A stretch of 64,000 nt of DNA from DATAWZ01 sp036266975 (lineage in GTDB: Bacteria > Actinomycetota > Thermoleophilia > Solirubrobacterales > Solirubrobacteraceae): NCBI GenBank assembly GCA_036266975.1, contig DATAWZ010000022.1, positions 1 to 64,000 of the forward strand. The letters are read 5' to 3'. The position numbers and the translations under genes are program-made. Under the pieces are notes generated by a model that was not told the origin of the DNA, ran no database searches, and was given only the letters and a program-made list of their open reading frames with translations. Position 1 is the stretch's first letter. Each line of letters starts with the position of its first letter. Of this stretch, positions 16,427 to 25,392 are shown piece by piece.

Positions 16427-17190
16427 CAAAGCGCGCCGCCGGCCGCCACCGCTGGGGCCTGGGCGATCGGCAGCACCGAGATCTCGCCGAACGGGTCGCC
16501 CTGCTCCCAGGTCGCCTCGCCGCGGCGGTGCAGCTCGAGCAGCGCGAACAGCGTCACCGCCACCGTCATGCGATCGGTGTCGCGGACCGCCTCCTCGAAG
16601 GAGAAGGCCCCGCGGTGGCGGCGCAGCAGGCCGCGCAGGTGATCCAGGCGCTCGGGCAGGGTCACGCGCGCGATCGTCACGTGGCGCAGGCTGATCTCCG
16701 GCGGCATGCGCAGCAGCCCGCCGATCGCCTTGGCCAGGCGCTCGGGGTTGTGGGCGCCCTCGCGGGCGGCCTGCTCGAGCCCTCGGCGCAGGAAGGCGGG
16801 CGGCGGCGCGCTGCGGTAGCGGACGCCGTGCTCGCCGGCGAGGAGCGCGGTCAGGTGCCCGGCCGCGTCGCGGTAGCGGCGGGCCTGGAGCATGCGCGCG
16901 AGCAATTCCTCGGCCGCCTCGCCGGGGGCGACGTCGAGCAGCTCCTCGTCGTCCTCGCCGAGCATCATCCGCGACTTGAGCTCGAGCAGCGCGGCGACGA
17001 GCACGATGAACTCGGTCGCCGCCTCGAGGTCCAGCTCGCCGCGCGCCTCGAGGTGATCCAGGTAGGCGAGCACGACGTCGGCGAGCTCGAGCTCGAGCAG
17101 GTCGACCTCCTCGCGCAGCACGAGCGCGAGCAGCAGGTCGAACGGCCCGCTGAAGACGTCGAGGTCGAGCTCCAGGGCGGCGATCGTCAC
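16426..17190 (-). CDS. scpA: Segregation and condensation protein A
   Basis: The kleisin subunit bridging Smc heads. The 254-aa product begins with the canonical strand and helix FSGPFDLLLALVLREEVDLLELELADV, continues with ATEFIVLVAALLELKSRMML (the Smc-neck binding helices) and ends in a winged helix (TVAVTLFALLELHRRGEATW). Start is GTG 17190, overlapping the trpS stop by 4 bp (GTGA), so it is translationally coupled to trpS; the stop likewise overlaps scpB. Length is normal. Confidence 0.94.
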   Translation of the reverse strand: MTIAALELDLDVFSGPFDLLLALVLREEVDLLELELADVVLAYLDHLEARGELDLEAATEFIVLVAALLELKSRMMLGEDDEELLDVAPGEAAEELLARMLQARRYRDAAGHLTALLAGEHGVRYRSAPPPAFLRRGLEQAAREGAHNPERLAKAIGGLLRMPPEISLRHVTIARVTLPERLDHLRGLLRRHRGAFSFEEAVRDTDRMTVAVTLFALLELHRRGEATWEQGDPFGEISVLPIAQAPAVAAGGAL

Positions 17191-18206
17191 TGGATCACGG
17201 TAGCGGGTGCCCCCGACGGCCCGACGCCCATGACCTGGCGTACGTCGGCGAGCGTCGACGCCGCGACCGCGCGCGCCCGTTCGGCCCCGGAGGCGAGCGT
17301 GGCCTCGAGCGCCGCCTCGTCCGCGCGCAGCTCGGCGTAGCGCTCGCGCACCGGCGTCAGCCGGGCGATGACCGCCTCGGCCACCGCCGCCTTCAGGTCC
17401 CCGTAGCCGCGCGCCTGCGCGAGGTCGCGCTCGACCTGATCGTGGTCGACCCCGCGCGTGGCGGCGAGGATGTCGATCAGGTTGGTGACCCCGGGCTTGT
17501 CCGGGTCGCGGCGGATCTCGCTGCCGCTGTCGGTGACCGCGCGCCTCAGCTTGCGCTCGATCAGCGCGGGCTCCTCGAGCACGTAGATCGTGCCCTCCTC
17601 GCTGCCGCTCGTGGTCGACATCTTGCTCGTCGGGTCCTGCAGGTCCATGATCCGCGCCCCGATGGTCGGGATGCGGTGGTCGGGGACGACCAGGATCCCC
17701 TCGCCGAAGCGCGCGTTGAAGCTGCGCGCGATCTCGCGCATCAGCTCGACGTGCTGGCGCTGGTCGTCGCCGACCGGGACCTCCTGGGCGCGGTAGGCGA
17801 GCACGTCGGCGGCCATCAGCACCGGGTAGAAGAACAGGCCGGCGGAGACGAGCTCGCGCTGGGCGCCCGACTTCTCCTTGAACTGGGTCATGCGGCCCAG
17901 GTCGCCGTAGGAGGTCACGCTCGAGAGCAGCCACGTCAGCTCGGCGTGCTCCTGCACGTCGCTCTGGCGGAAGAGCACGCAGCGGTCGGGGTCCACGCCG
18001 GCGGCGAGCAGGATCGCGAGCGTGTCGTAGGTGCGCGCGCGCAGGTCGACCGGGTCGAAGGGGACGGTCAGCGCGTGCAGGTCGACGATGCAGTAGATCG
18101 CCTCGCCGCGGTTCTGCCCGGCGACGTACTGGGTGATCGCGCCGATGTAGTTACCCAGGTGCTTGCGGCCGGTGGGCTGGATGCCCGAGAAGATCCGCAG
18201 GCTCAC
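17187..18206 (-). CDS. trpS: Tryptophanyl-tRNA synthetase
   Basis: Class I aminoacyl-tRNA synthetase charging tRNA-Trp. The 339-aa length is typical of bacterial TrpRS. The HIGH-like signature is TGRKHLGNYIGA at residues 12-23 and the KMSKS-like loop is SKMSTTSGS (about residue 195). The tryptophan pocket segment PVLMAADVLAYRAQEVPVGDDQ is intact. GTG 18206 overlaps the stop of the YbjQ-like gene upstream, and its own stop overlaps scpA. No T-box or leader is visible, consistent with its position inside an operon. Confidence 0.95.
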   Translation of the reverse strand: MSLRIFSGIQPTGRKHLGNYIGAITQYVAGQNRGEAIYCIVDLHALTVPFDPVDLRARTYDTLAILLAAGVDPDRCVLFRQSDVQEHAELTWLLSSVTSYGDLGRMTQFKEKSGAQRELVSAGLFFYPVLMAADVLAYRAQEVPVGDDQRQHVELMREIARSFNARFGEGILVVPDHRIPTIGARIMDLQDPTSKMSTTSGSEEGTIYVLEEPALIERKLRRAVTDSGSEIRRDPDKPGVTNLIDILAATRGVDHDQVERDLAQARGYGDLKAAVAEAVIARLTPVRERYAELRADEAALEATLASGAERARAVAASTLADVRQVMGVGPSGAPATVIQ

Positions 18207-19021
18207 GAGCTGAAGTCCAGCACCGGCGTCGGCTCGGGGATCGGCTCGGCGCCGTCGATCGGGACGATCGCCGTGCCGATCGCGAAGAACTCGATCGCGT
18301 GCGAGCCCCAGCCGTGGTTGTTCTCGCGCAGCTGCACGCCGACGATGCCCTCGGCCTGCTCGCGCTGGGCCTCGGCCTGCATGCGCTCCATGGCCAGCTC
18401 GCGCGCGTCGTACAGGGCCTGGGTGAAGTTCTCCAGCTCGACGTTGCGGCCCATCTGGCCCATCGCCTTGAGCATCCCACGGTGGGCGACGTGGTAGACG
18501 CAGCTGCCCATGACCATGCCCACCGGCCGGTGGCCGGTGCGCAGCAGCGTCCAGAAGTCCTGACCGGAGAGGTCGGAGGTGAACGGCCGGCCGCTGGGGG
18601 CGCGGTGCAGCACCCCCTCGCGGTGCTTGACCGCGGTCCCGACCGCGATGAACTCGGCCATGTCCGCGCCCCAGTCGCCGCGCCCGACCTCCAGGCGCAC
18701 GCCGACGATGCCGTCGGCGCCGAGCTGGTCGGCCTCCTCCTCCATGCGGGTCATCGCCAGCTGGCGCGCCTCGTACATCGCCTGCGAGAGGACGTCGAGC
18801 TCGCGACTGGTCTTCCAGCCGGCCACCTGCAGGCCGATGTGGTAGATCGAGCTGCCCAGCACCAGGCCGACCGGGTCGAACCCGGCCTGCTTGACGAGCA
18901 GGAACTCGTTGACCGACAGGTCGCTGGTGAACAGGCCCTGGCGGTTCTGCTCCAGGCGAGCGCGGCCGGCGCTCGGGACGCCCTCCAGCGATCCGGACTC
19001 GTAGTGCTCCTCGTCGGTCAT
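18203..19021 (-). CDS. YbjQ/heavy-metal-binding-domain-like protein, tandem domains
   Basis: A 272-aa cytoplasmic protein with two related domains in a row. Each opens with FTSDLS and a VG-VLGSSIYH / VGMVMGSCVYH segment, and ends with GADGIVGVRLEV / AEGIVGVQLREN followed by FIAVGTAV / FFAIGTAI. That pattern (G-rich strand, long helix with ARELAMERM, GA..VGV, GTAV) is the YbjQ/UPF0145 fold, which forms pentamers and may bind metals. Function is not established. It overlaps the paralogous gene upstream (ATGA) and trpS downstream (GTGA), so it sits in one operon with tRNA charging and condensin genes. Confidence 0.75.
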   Translation of the reverse strand: MTDEEHYESGSLEGVPSAGRARLEQNRQGLFTSDLSVNEFLLVKQAGFDPVGLVLGSSIYHIGLQVAGWKTSRELDVLSQAMYEARQLAMTRMEEEADQLGADGIVGVRLEVGRGDWGADMAEFIAVGTAVKHREGVLHRAPSGRPFTSDLSGQDFWTLLRTGHRPVGMVMGSCVYHVAHRGMLKAMGQMGRNVELENFTQALYDARELAMERMQAEAQREQAEGIVGVQLRENNHGWGSHAIEFFAIGTAIVPIDGAEPIPEPTPVLDFSS

Positions 19022-19869
19022 CGATGAACTCCCAATCGGTTGACGCCCTCGGGCGGATAGAGCGGTACCTGCTCGATGTGGCGCACGGCGGTGCCGAGCA
19101 TGTGGACGGTGATCATGAAGCCGTGGCGGTTGACGTCCGAGCCGTAGTAGCCGACCTCGAACTCCTCGTGCTCGACGTGGTGCTCGACCGTCAGCCCGAC
19201 CACGTCGGTGGCCTGCACGGAGCTGGCCTGGCTGCGGATCCGCCGGCGGGCGAGGTCGCGCCCACCGATCACCCCGCGCGTATAGTCCTGCATCTCCTGG
19301 TTGGTCGAGAACGTCGCCATGCGGTTCAGGCGCGTCGACGTCGAGGGGGAGACGAAGACGACCGCGGTCGTGGCGAGCAGGCCGACGCCGGCGTAGCCGG
19401 CCACGCGCAGGCGGTAGTAGTCGTCGACCGAGAGGTCGGTGAGGATCGGCCAGCTGTGATCCTCGCGGTCGCCGAACCGCACGGCGGTGCCGAACACCGC
19501 GTACTCGCAGGTGCCCGGCCCGTACTCGCCCTCGGCGCGGTGCACGCGCACGCCGACGACGGCGTCGGCCTGCAGCCGGCGGGCCTCCTCGCTGAGCCGG
19601 TCCAGCGCGCCGCCGCGCGCGCGATCCCAGGCGCTCATGCGGGCGTGCAGCTCGCACACCGCCTCCTCGCCGACCCACCCCTGGGGCAGGAACTGGCGGC
19701 CGTGCTGGAAGACGCTCGTCCCCAGCACCTGCCCGACCGGGCGCATCCCCAGCTGGGTGGCGAGCGCCCACTCGGTGACGCTCAGGCCGCTGGTGAAGGC
19801 GCTGCTGGACAGGCGCTGCTCGGCCGCCTCGGGCAGCGGCTCGGCGGGCTCGTGCGGCCCCTCGCTCAT
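19018..19869 (-). CDS. YbjQ/heavy-metal-binding-domain-like protein, paralogue
   Basis: A 283-aa product, again with two YbjQ-like units: FTSGLSVTEWALATQLGMRPVG...LQADAVVGVRVHR...YAVFGTAV, and ILTDLSVDDYYRLRVAGYAG...TDVVGLTVEHHVEH...MLGTAV. It is more diverged than its neighbour, which it overlaps by 4 bp, so the pair arose by duplication. ATG 19869 is chosen because sequence before it is Arg-rich and unlike the family. It is the probable first gene of the coupled series ending with scpB. The role is unknown; paired copies could form a mixed oligomer (inference). Confidence 0.75.
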   Translation of the reverse strand: MSEGPHEPAEPLPEAAEQRLSSSAFTSGLSVTEWALATQLGMRPVGQVLGTSVFQHGRQFLPQGWVGEEAVCELHARMSAWDRARGGALDRLSEEARRLQADAVVGVRVHRAEGEYGPGTCEYAVFGTAVRFGDREDHSWPILTDLSVDDYYRLRVAGYAGVGLLATTAVVFVSPSTSTRLNRMATFSTNQEMQDYTRGVIGGRDLARRRIRSQASSVQATDVVGLTVEHHVEHEEFEVGYYGSDVNRHGFMITVHMLGTAVRHIEQVPLYPPEGVNRLGVHR

Positions 19870-19994
19870 CGTCCGGGCCGCCGGGGCGTGATGGCGCAGA
19901 AGGTGGCCACGGCGGCGCCTGACCATAGCGGACCGGAGTGGCCGCTAGGCTCGGGCGTGTCGATGAGCGGCATCACTGCATCGAGGTCGCGTTG

Positions 19995-20648
19995 ATGCGC
20001 GTCGGCGCGGTCGCCGACCTGCACGGCCTGCTGCCGACGATCCCGGCGTGCGATGTGCTCGTCATCGCCGGCGACGTGTGCCCGAACGAGGACCACGGCG
20101 AGGCCTTTCAGGCGCGCTGGCTCGAGCGCGAGTTCGCTCGCTGGCTCGCCGGCCTGGCCGGGCTGGGCGTCGGGCGGATCGTGGGCATCGCCGGCAACCA
20201 CGACTTCGTCTTCCAGCGCGCCCCGCAGTCGGTGCCCCGTGGCCTTGAGTGGACCTACCTGCAGGACGGCGGGGTGACGATCGACCGCGTGCGCTTCTGG
20301 GGCTCGCCGTGGACGCCGTGGTTCTACGACTGGGCCTTCAACGCGCCGCGGGGCGAGGAGGGCGAGCGCTTTCTGCAGGCGACGTATTCGGCCGCCGAGG
20401 AGGCCGACGTGCTGGTCGTGCACGGGCCGCCGACCGGCTACGGCGACCTGACCACGCGCGGGGTGAGCGCGGGCTCCTCGGCGCTGCTCGCGGCGATCGA
20501 CCGGATCGAGCCGGCGCTCGCGCTGTACGGGCACATCCACGAGGGGCGCGGCCGCTGGCGTCGTGGAACGAGCGAGCTGGCCAACGTGGCCGCGGTCGAC
20601 GAGCACTACGCGCCGGTGGACGAGCCGGTCGTGGTCTTCGATCTCTGA
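19995..20648 (+). CDS. Calcineurin-like metallophosphoesterase
   Basis: A 217-aa dinuclear-metal phosphoesterase. All ligands are in order: D-x-H in VADLHG (residues 6-11), GD in IAGDVCPNED, GNHD, the H of VVHGPP and the GHIHEGRG motif. The substrate is unknown. The compact size and the segment WGSPWTPWFYDWAFN resemble the small cytosolic MPPED/UPF0046 group. ATG 19995 is chosen since the core begins immediately (MRVGAVADLHG). It is transcribed divergently from the YbjQ pair, with 125 bp between the starts, and is convergent with a lipoprotein gene across a hairpin. Confidence 0.85.
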   Translation: MRVGAVADLHGLLPTIPACDVLVIAGDVCPNEDHGEAFQARWLEREFARWLAGLAGLGVGRIVGIAGNHDFVFQRAPQSVPRGLEWTYLQDGGVTIDRVRFWGSPWTPWFYDWAFNAPRGEEGERFLQATYSAAEEADVLVVHGPPTGYGDLTTRGVSAGSSALLAAIDRIEPALALYGHIHEGRGRWRRGTSELANVAAVDEHYAPVDEPVVVFDL

Positions 20649-20669
20649 CGCCGCCGTGCCCGCGGCCTA

Positions 20670-20697
20670 GTGGCACCTCCTGCAAAGGAGGCACCAC
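20670..20697. terminator. Bidirectional terminator hairpin with GCAA tetraloop
   Basis: GTGGCACCTCCT-GCAA-AGGAGGCACCAC forms a 12-bp stem with two internal mismatches and a GNRA-type loop. It lies between the convergent metallophosphoesterase and lipoprotein genes, reaching the stop codon of the latter. Confidence 0.65.
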
Positions 20698-21338
20698 TAC
20701 TGGATGCTCAGCGAGGCGATGAACGGGACGAACAGCTTGTCCTCGGCGGCAAAGGACGACACCGGCGCGTCGCACTCGACCGCGAGCGCGGCGTCGCCGT
20801 GGTGCAGCTCGACCTCGCGATCCTGCACGCCGTGCAGGCTCAGCGTGATCCCGACCCCGGTCGTGCCGTCGGGTCCGTCGACGACGAACTCCCCGACGAT
20901 GTCGGTGCCCGCAAGCTGCCCGGCCCGCGCGCGCAGGCGGCTGAGCCCGGCCGCGCCGAAGTTCCCGGCGTGATAGGCGGCGCCGGTCAGCGTGCAGGCG
21001 GCCCCGTACGCGCCGGTGAGGTACAGGTGCCCGGTGAGCGGCAGCTGGGTGCCCGCGCGGTAGGAGGGCGGGTAGTAGCCGGTGACGTCCGGTTGCCGCA
21101 GCAGGGCCACGCGCGAGCCCAGGACGACGCTCGGCGGGGACGGGCGCAGCGTCGCCACGGTCGACGAGGACGAGACGGCGGCCGGGGTCGGCGCCTCGCT
21201 CGCGCCGCCGCTTGGGTGCGCGGGACGCTTGCCGCCTCCGCAGCCGCCCAGGGCGCAGGCGAGCACGATCGCCGCGCAAATGCCGGCGAGCCGCAGGCCC
21301 TGCTTCCCCTCGTTCACCTTCGCGCTCAGGCGCGCCAT
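20697..21338 (-). CDS. Putative lipoprotein
   Basis: 213 aa. An N-terminal signal peptide (about residues 13-33) ends in a lipobox-like ALGGC, followed by a Pro/Ser-rich linker and a beta-rich domain with two cysteines (GAACTLTG and VECDAP). It is a diverged paralogue of the next gene upstream: both share the order Y/C-T-x-TG-x-Y-H...G..LR.R...G..I...F.V.G.DGT.G.G..L..H.... and a final VECDAP/VDCQAP segment. No domain family was recognised. ATG 21338. It lies downstream of the glycine-cleavage genes by 30 bp, but a link in function is not evident. Confidence 0.65.
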   Translation of the reverse strand: MARLSAKVNEGKQGLRLAGICAAIVLACALGGCGGGKRPAHPSGGASEAPTPAAVSSSSTVATLRPSPPSVVLGSRVALLRQPDVTGYYPPSYRAGTQLPLTGHLYLTGAYGAACTLTGAAYHAGNFGAAGLSRLRARAGQLAGTDIVGEFVVDGPDGTTGVGITLSLHGVQDREVELHHGDAALAVECDAPVSSFAAEDKLFVPFIASLSIQ

Positions 21339-21368
21339 GTTAATGACGCCAGGGGCGGCATTCGCCAG

Positions 21369-21932
21369 CTACGGAGCGACCTCGACCGAGGCCAGGAACG
21401 CCTCGAAACGGCCCTCGCTGGCCGCGAACCGAGCCGGCGGCGCCTGGCAGTCGACGCCGGCCGCCGCCCGCCCGTGGTGCAGGAGCGCCTCGCGCGTGTT
21501 CAGGCCCGGCACGTGCAGCACCACGCCGCGGCCGCTGGTGCCGTCCCGGCCCTGAACGGTGAACGTCCGCAGGATGCTCGCGCCGTGGATGCGCGCCACG
21601 CCGACGCGCAGGCTGTGCATCTCGGCGCCGACGCTGTGGTAGCCGCGGTAGCCGGTCCCGGTCACCGTGCACATCTGCCCGCCCGGCCCCTCCAGGACCA
21701 CGGCCGCGCCGGGCAGGCGCGTGGTCGCGTGCCACTGCGGGGGAACCTGGGCGCTCACCATCGGCTTGGTGATCAGCGTCTCGCGCGGGCCCAGCGCGGC
21801 GACCGCGGTGCCGTTCAGCGTCCCGGCCGGAGGCGAGGACCCACCGCATCCGGCGAGCCCGGCGGCGAGCGCTGCCCCGGCGCGGAGAATCAGCGGACGG
21901 ACCCGGGCCCCCACCCGGAGCCCACCGCTCAC
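21369..21932 (-). CDS. Putative lipoprotein, paralogue
   Basis: 187 aa, starting at GTG 21932, which overlaps the gcvPB stop by 4 bp (GTGA). The signal peptide RPLILRAGAALAAGLAGC ends in a lipobox. The mature part has MCTVTGTGYRGYH, VQGRDGTSGRGVVLH and VDCQAPPARFAASEG, matching the neighbouring lipoprotein at 20697-21338; the two are tandem duplicates. Translational coupling to a glycine-cleavage gene is odd for a surface protein and may only reflect compact packing. Confidence 0.65.
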   Translation of the reverse strand: MSGGLRVGARVRPLILRAGAALAAGLAGCGGSSPPAGTLNGTAVAALGPRETLITKPMVSAQVPPQWHATTRLPGAAVVLEGPGGQMCTVTGTGYRGYHSVGAEMHSLRVGVARIHGASILRTFTVQGRDGTSGRGVVLHVPGLNTREALLHHGRAAAGVDCQAPPARFAASEGRFEAFLASVEVAP

Positions 21933-23467
21933 GGCGCCTGGCGCAGCACCGGGCGCCGGGCCGCGGCGCCCTCGTCGAGCCGGCGGACCGGCGTGCTGTA
22001 CGGCGCCTGCGTGGCGATCGTCGGGTCCTCGGCCGCCTCGCGCAGGATCTCCGCCAGCGCGGCGGCGAAGTCGTCGAGCGTCTCGCGCGTCTCGGTCTCG
22101 GTCGGCTCGATCAGCAGCGCCTCCTCGACCAGCAGGGGGAAGTACACCGTCGGCGGGTGCACCCCGAAGTCGAGCAGCCGCTTGGCCAGGTCGAGCGTGC
22201 GGATCTGCAGCTCGCGCTTCATCGGCGCGCCGGAGAGGACGAACTCGTGCATGCAGAACGCGCGGCCCGCGGCGCCGTCGAAGGCGAGCGCCAGCAGGTC
22301 GAGCACGCCCTCGGCGCGCAGCCGCGCCAGCAGGTAGTTGGCGTTCAGCACCGCCACCTCGGAGGCGTCGCGCAGCCCCTCGGCACCGAGCGAGCAGATA
22401 TAGGCGTACGCGCGCACGAAGCATCCGTAGTTGCCCTGGAACCCGCGCAGCCGCCCGATGGAGCGCGGGCGGTCGTAGTCCAGGTCGAACGCGGGCTCCT
22501 CGCCGTCCGGGCGGCGCACGATCACCGGCCGGGGCAGGAACGGCTCGATCCGGTCGGAGACCGCGATCGGGCCCGAGCCCGGTCCGCCGCCGCCGTGGGG
22601 CTGGGTGAACGACTTGTGCAGGTTGAAGTGCACGATGTCGAAGCCCATGTCGCCGGGGCGGGTGACGCCCATGATCGCGTTCAGGTTGGCGCCGTCGTAG
22701 TAGAGCGTCGCGCCGACGCGGTGCACGATCGCGGCGATCTCCTGGATGCCCCGATCGAACAGCCCGAGCGTGTTCGGGTTGGTGAGCATCAGGCACGCGA
22801 CGTCGTCGTCGGCCTTGGCGCGCAGGTCCTCCACGTCGACGCCGCCGTTGGCGTTGGTGCCGACCTTGACCACCTGCAGGCCGGCCATCGTCACCGTCGC
22901 CGGGTTGGTGCCGTGGGCGGTGTCGGGGGTCAGCACCTTGGTACGCCGCTCGCCGCGGGCCTCGTGATAGGCGCGCGTGAGCAGCACCCCGGCGAGCTCG
23001 CCGTGCGAGCCGGCCGACGGCTGCAGGCAGACGTGCGGCATACCGGCGATCTCGCCCAGCGCGCCCTGCAAGCGCCACATCAGCTCGAGCGCGCCCTGCG
23101 CGCGGGCGGCGCCCTGCAGCGGGTGCAGCCGGGCGTGGCCGGGCAGCGCCGCGACGCGCTCGTGCAGGCGCGGGTTGTGCTTCATCGTGCACGAGCCGAG
23201 CGGGTAGAAGCCCGAGTCCAGGTCGAAGTTGCGCCGCGAGACGCGCACGTAGTGGCGCACGAGCTCGGGCTCGGAGACCTCCGGCAGCGCGGCGGGCTCG
23301 GCGCGGCGCAGGCGGGCCGGCAGCAGCTCCTGCGCGGGCCGCTCGGGGACGTCGAGGGCCGGGCAGCTGAACGCCCGCCGACCGGCTCGGCCGCGCTCGA
23401 AGATCGTCACCGCCCGCTCGCCCTGCATCGGCGTCGGGCCGGCGGCGGGCCGCGCGGCGGCGCTCAC
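21929..23467 (-). CDS. gcvPB: Glycine dehydrogenase (decarboxylating) subunit 2
   Basis: The PLP-bearing half of the split P-protein of the glycine cleavage system. 512 aa. The Schiff-base lysine is in NLHKSFTQPHGGGGPGSGP, preceded by the glycine-rich AGSHGELAG and the TPDTAHGTNPATVTMAGLQ region typical of GcvPB. The C terminus VYFPLLVEEALLIEPTETET is conserved. GTG 23467 is chosen because it overlaps the gcvPA stop (GTGA); an internal ATG in MQGERAV is an alternative. It is coupled with gcvPA upstream, as expected for obligate heterotetramer partners. Confidence 0.94.
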   Translation of the reverse strand: MSAAARPAAGPTPMQGERAVTIFERGRAGRRAFSCPALDVPERPAQELLPARLRRAEPAALPEVSEPELVRHYVRVSRRNFDLDSGFYPLGSCTMKHNPRLHERVAALPGHARLHPLQGAARAQGALELMWRLQGALGEIAGMPHVCLQPSAGSHGELAGVLLTRAYHEARGERRTKVLTPDTAHGTNPATVTMAGLQVVKVGTNANGGVDVEDLRAKADDDVACLMLTNPNTLGLFDRGIQEIAAIVHRVGATLYYDGANLNAIMGVTRPGDMGFDIVHFNLHKSFTQPHGGGGPGSGPIAVSDRIEPFLPRPVIVRRPDGEEPAFDLDYDRPRSIGRLRGFQGNYGCFVRAYAYICSLGAEGLRDASEVAVLNANYLLARLRAEGVLDLLALAFDGAAGRAFCMHEFVLSGAPMKRELQIRTLDLAKRLLDFGVHPPTVYFPLLVEEALLIEPTETETRETLDDFAAALAEILREAAEDPTIATQAPYSTPVRRLDEGAAARRPVLRQAP

Positions 23468-24876
23468 ACGACCACCGCCCGCGAGGCGTCCAGCGGCTCG
23501 GCGGCGAGCGCGCCGCGCAGCGTCCGCGCGAGGCGGTCGATGTCGCGCCGCGGGCGCTGCTCGGTGATCGCCACGAGCAGCCCGTCCTCGAGCTCGGGGT
23601 AGTCCTCGCCGAGCGCGTAGCCGGGGTTCACGCCCTCCTGTTGGCAGCGCGCGATCACCCGGCGCACGCCGGCGGCGCCGTCGCTCACCGGCAGCCGCAC
23701 GGCGAACTCGCGCACGTGCGGGGACTCGCTGACCGCGCGCACGCCCTCGAGGGCGAGCAGCGCCTCGCGCGCGTACGCGGTGCGCTGCAACAGCAGCTCG
23801 CCGAGCTCGACCAGGCCCCGGCGGCCGAGCCAGCTCAGGTAGACGATGCCGGCCAGGGCGTTGAGCGCCTGCGCGGTGCAGATGTTCGAGGTCGCCTTCT
23901 CGCGCCGGATGTGCTGCTCGCGCGTCTGCAGGGTCAGTACGAACCCGCGGCGGCCGTCGACGTCGACGGTCTCGCCGGCGATCCGGCCGGGCATCCGGCG
24001 CAGTTGCTCCTCGCGGGCCGCGAAGAAGCCGAACGACGGGCCGCCGAAGTCCAGGCGGTTGCCGAGCGCCTGCCCCTCCCCCACCGCGATGTCGAAGCCG
24101 AGCTCGCCCGGCGTGCGCACGATCCCCAGCGCGATCGGGTCGCACTGGCAGACGGTGAGCGCCCCGCACTCGCGCGCGGCGGCGACCAGCGGCTCGAGGT
24201 CCTCGACCGCCCCGAGGAAGCCCGGCTGGGAGAGGAAGACCGCGCCGACGTCGTCGCCCAACGCCGCCCGCAGCGCGGCCGCGTCGGTGACGCCGCGGTC
24301 GTCGGGGGCGAGCGGGATCTCGACGACCTGCGCGCCGTAGCCGTGGGCGAGCGTCGCGAGCGTCTCGCGGCTGTGCGGGTGCACCGTGCGCGAGATCAGG
24401 AAGCGCGGGCGCGACGGCAGCGCCAGGCGCGCCAGATACCCCGCGGCGGCGAGCGCCGAGGGCCCCTCGTAGACCGACGCGTTGGACACCGGCAACCCGG
24501 TGAGCTCGCAGGCCGCGGTCTGGTACTCGAACATCACCTGCAGCCCGCCCTGGGAGATCTCCGGCTGGTAGGGGGTGTACGGGGTCAGGAACTCGCTGCG
24601 GCCGAGCAGCATGTCGATGACCGCCGGGACGTAGTGGTCGTACATCCCCGCGCCCAGGAACGTGACCTCGTCCTCGGCGCTCACGTTGCGCGCGGCGAGC
24701 TCGCGCAGATGCTCGTAGACGTCCTGCTCGGGCATCCCGGCCGGCAGGTCGAGCGCGCGCCCGAGCCGCAGCGGCGCGGGGATCTGCGCGTCGAAGAGCT
24801 CCTGGACCGAGCCCACGCCGATCTCGGCGAGCATCTCGCCCAGGTCCTCCGCGGTGACGGCGGTGTAGCGGCTCAC
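23464..24876 (-). CDS. gcvPA: Glycine dehydrogenase (decarboxylating) subunit 1
   Basis: The non-PLP-lysine half of the split P-protein. 470 aa beginning MSRYTAVTAEDLGEMLAEIG. It contains FLGAGMYDHYVPAVIDMLL, TPYTPYQPEISQGGLQ and YEGPSALAA, hallmarks of the alpha subunit that completes the PLP pocket of GcvPB, and SNICTAQALNAL further on. ATG 24876; the gcvH stop lies 18 bp upstream. Gene order gcvT-gcvH-gcvPA-gcvPB on the minus strand forms an operon for glycine catabolism to CO2, ammonia and methylene-THF. Split P-proteins are usual in Gram-positive thermophiles and many deep actinobacteria. Confidence 0.94.
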   Translation of the reverse strand: MSRYTAVTAEDLGEMLAEIGVGSVQELFDAQIPAPLRLGRALDLPAGMPEQDVYEHLRELAARNVSAEDEVTFLGAGMYDHYVPAVIDMLLGRSEFLTPYTPYQPEISQGGLQVMFEYQTAACELTGLPVSNASVYEGPSALAAAGYLARLALPSRPRFLISRTVHPHSRETLATLAHGYGAQVVEIPLAPDDRGVTDAAALRAALGDDVGAVFLSQPGFLGAVEDLEPLVAAARECGALTVCQCDPIALGIVRTPGELGFDIAVGEGQALGNRLDFGGPSFGFFAAREEQLRRMPGRIAGETVDVDGRRGFVLTLQTREQHIRREKATSNICTAQALNALAGIVYLSWLGRRGLVELGELLLQRTAYAREALLALEGVRAVSESPHVREFAVRLPVSDGAAGVRRVIARCQQEGVNPGYALGEDYPELEDGLLVAITEQRPRRDIDRLARTLRGALAAEPLDASRAVVV

Positions 24877-24894
24877 GCGCCGCTCCTGCGCGAC

Positions 24895-25281
24895 TCAGCC
24901 AAGGCTCGCGGTGTAGGCGGCGGCGTCCAGCAGTTGCTCGCACTCGCTCGGATCGGAGAGGCGCACGCGCACGAGCCAGCCGGCCCCGTAGGGGTCTTCG
25001 TTGATCGCGTCGGGGCTGTCGGCGAGCGACGCGTTGATCGCGAGCACCTCGCCGGAGAGCGGGGCGAAGACGTCCGAGACGGCCTTGACCGACTCGACCT
25101 CGGCGTAGGGCTGGTCCTTGCTGATGTGCGCGCCGATCTCCGGCGGCTGGACGAACACGACCTCGCCCAGCGAGTCCTGGGCGTACCAGGTGACGCCGAA
25201 CTCGGCGGTGTCGCCGTCGACGCGGGCCCAGTCGTGCTCGGGGTGGTACAGCAGATCATCGGGATAGCTGGCGTCGGCCAT
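24895..25281 (-). CDS. gcvH: Glycine cleavage system H protein
   Basis: A lipoyl carrier shuttling the methylamine intermediate between P, T and L proteins. 128 aa. The lipoyl-lysine lies in the hairpin VESVKAVSDVFAP; flanking YHPEHDWARVD and GWLVRVRLSD are typical of GcvH. ATG 25281. It is 111 bp downstream of gcvT, a gap in which no second gene or riboswitch is apparent. The gene for the L protein is not in the window. Confidence 0.95.
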   Translation of the reverse strand: MADASYPDDLLYHPEHDWARVDGDTAEFGVTWYAQDSLGEVVFVQPPEIGAHISKDQPYAEVESVKAVSDVFAPLSGEVLAINASLADSPDAINEDPYGAGWLVRVRLSDPSECEQLLDAAAYTASLG

Positions 25282-25392
25282 TGCCTCTTCGGGTCCGCGG
25301 GTTGATACGCCCGACCATGGTAGTGACCGGTCGGGATGTGACCGCGGCGCACCGCGCCGCGCGCCGCACCCGCGCGCCGCACCGCGGACCGG

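Noticed and set aside
22157..23602. Plus-strand open frame of 481 codons opposite gcvPB
   Set aside because: Antisense shadow of gcvPB and gcvPA; no domain, and composition dominated by Arg, Ala, Val and His.
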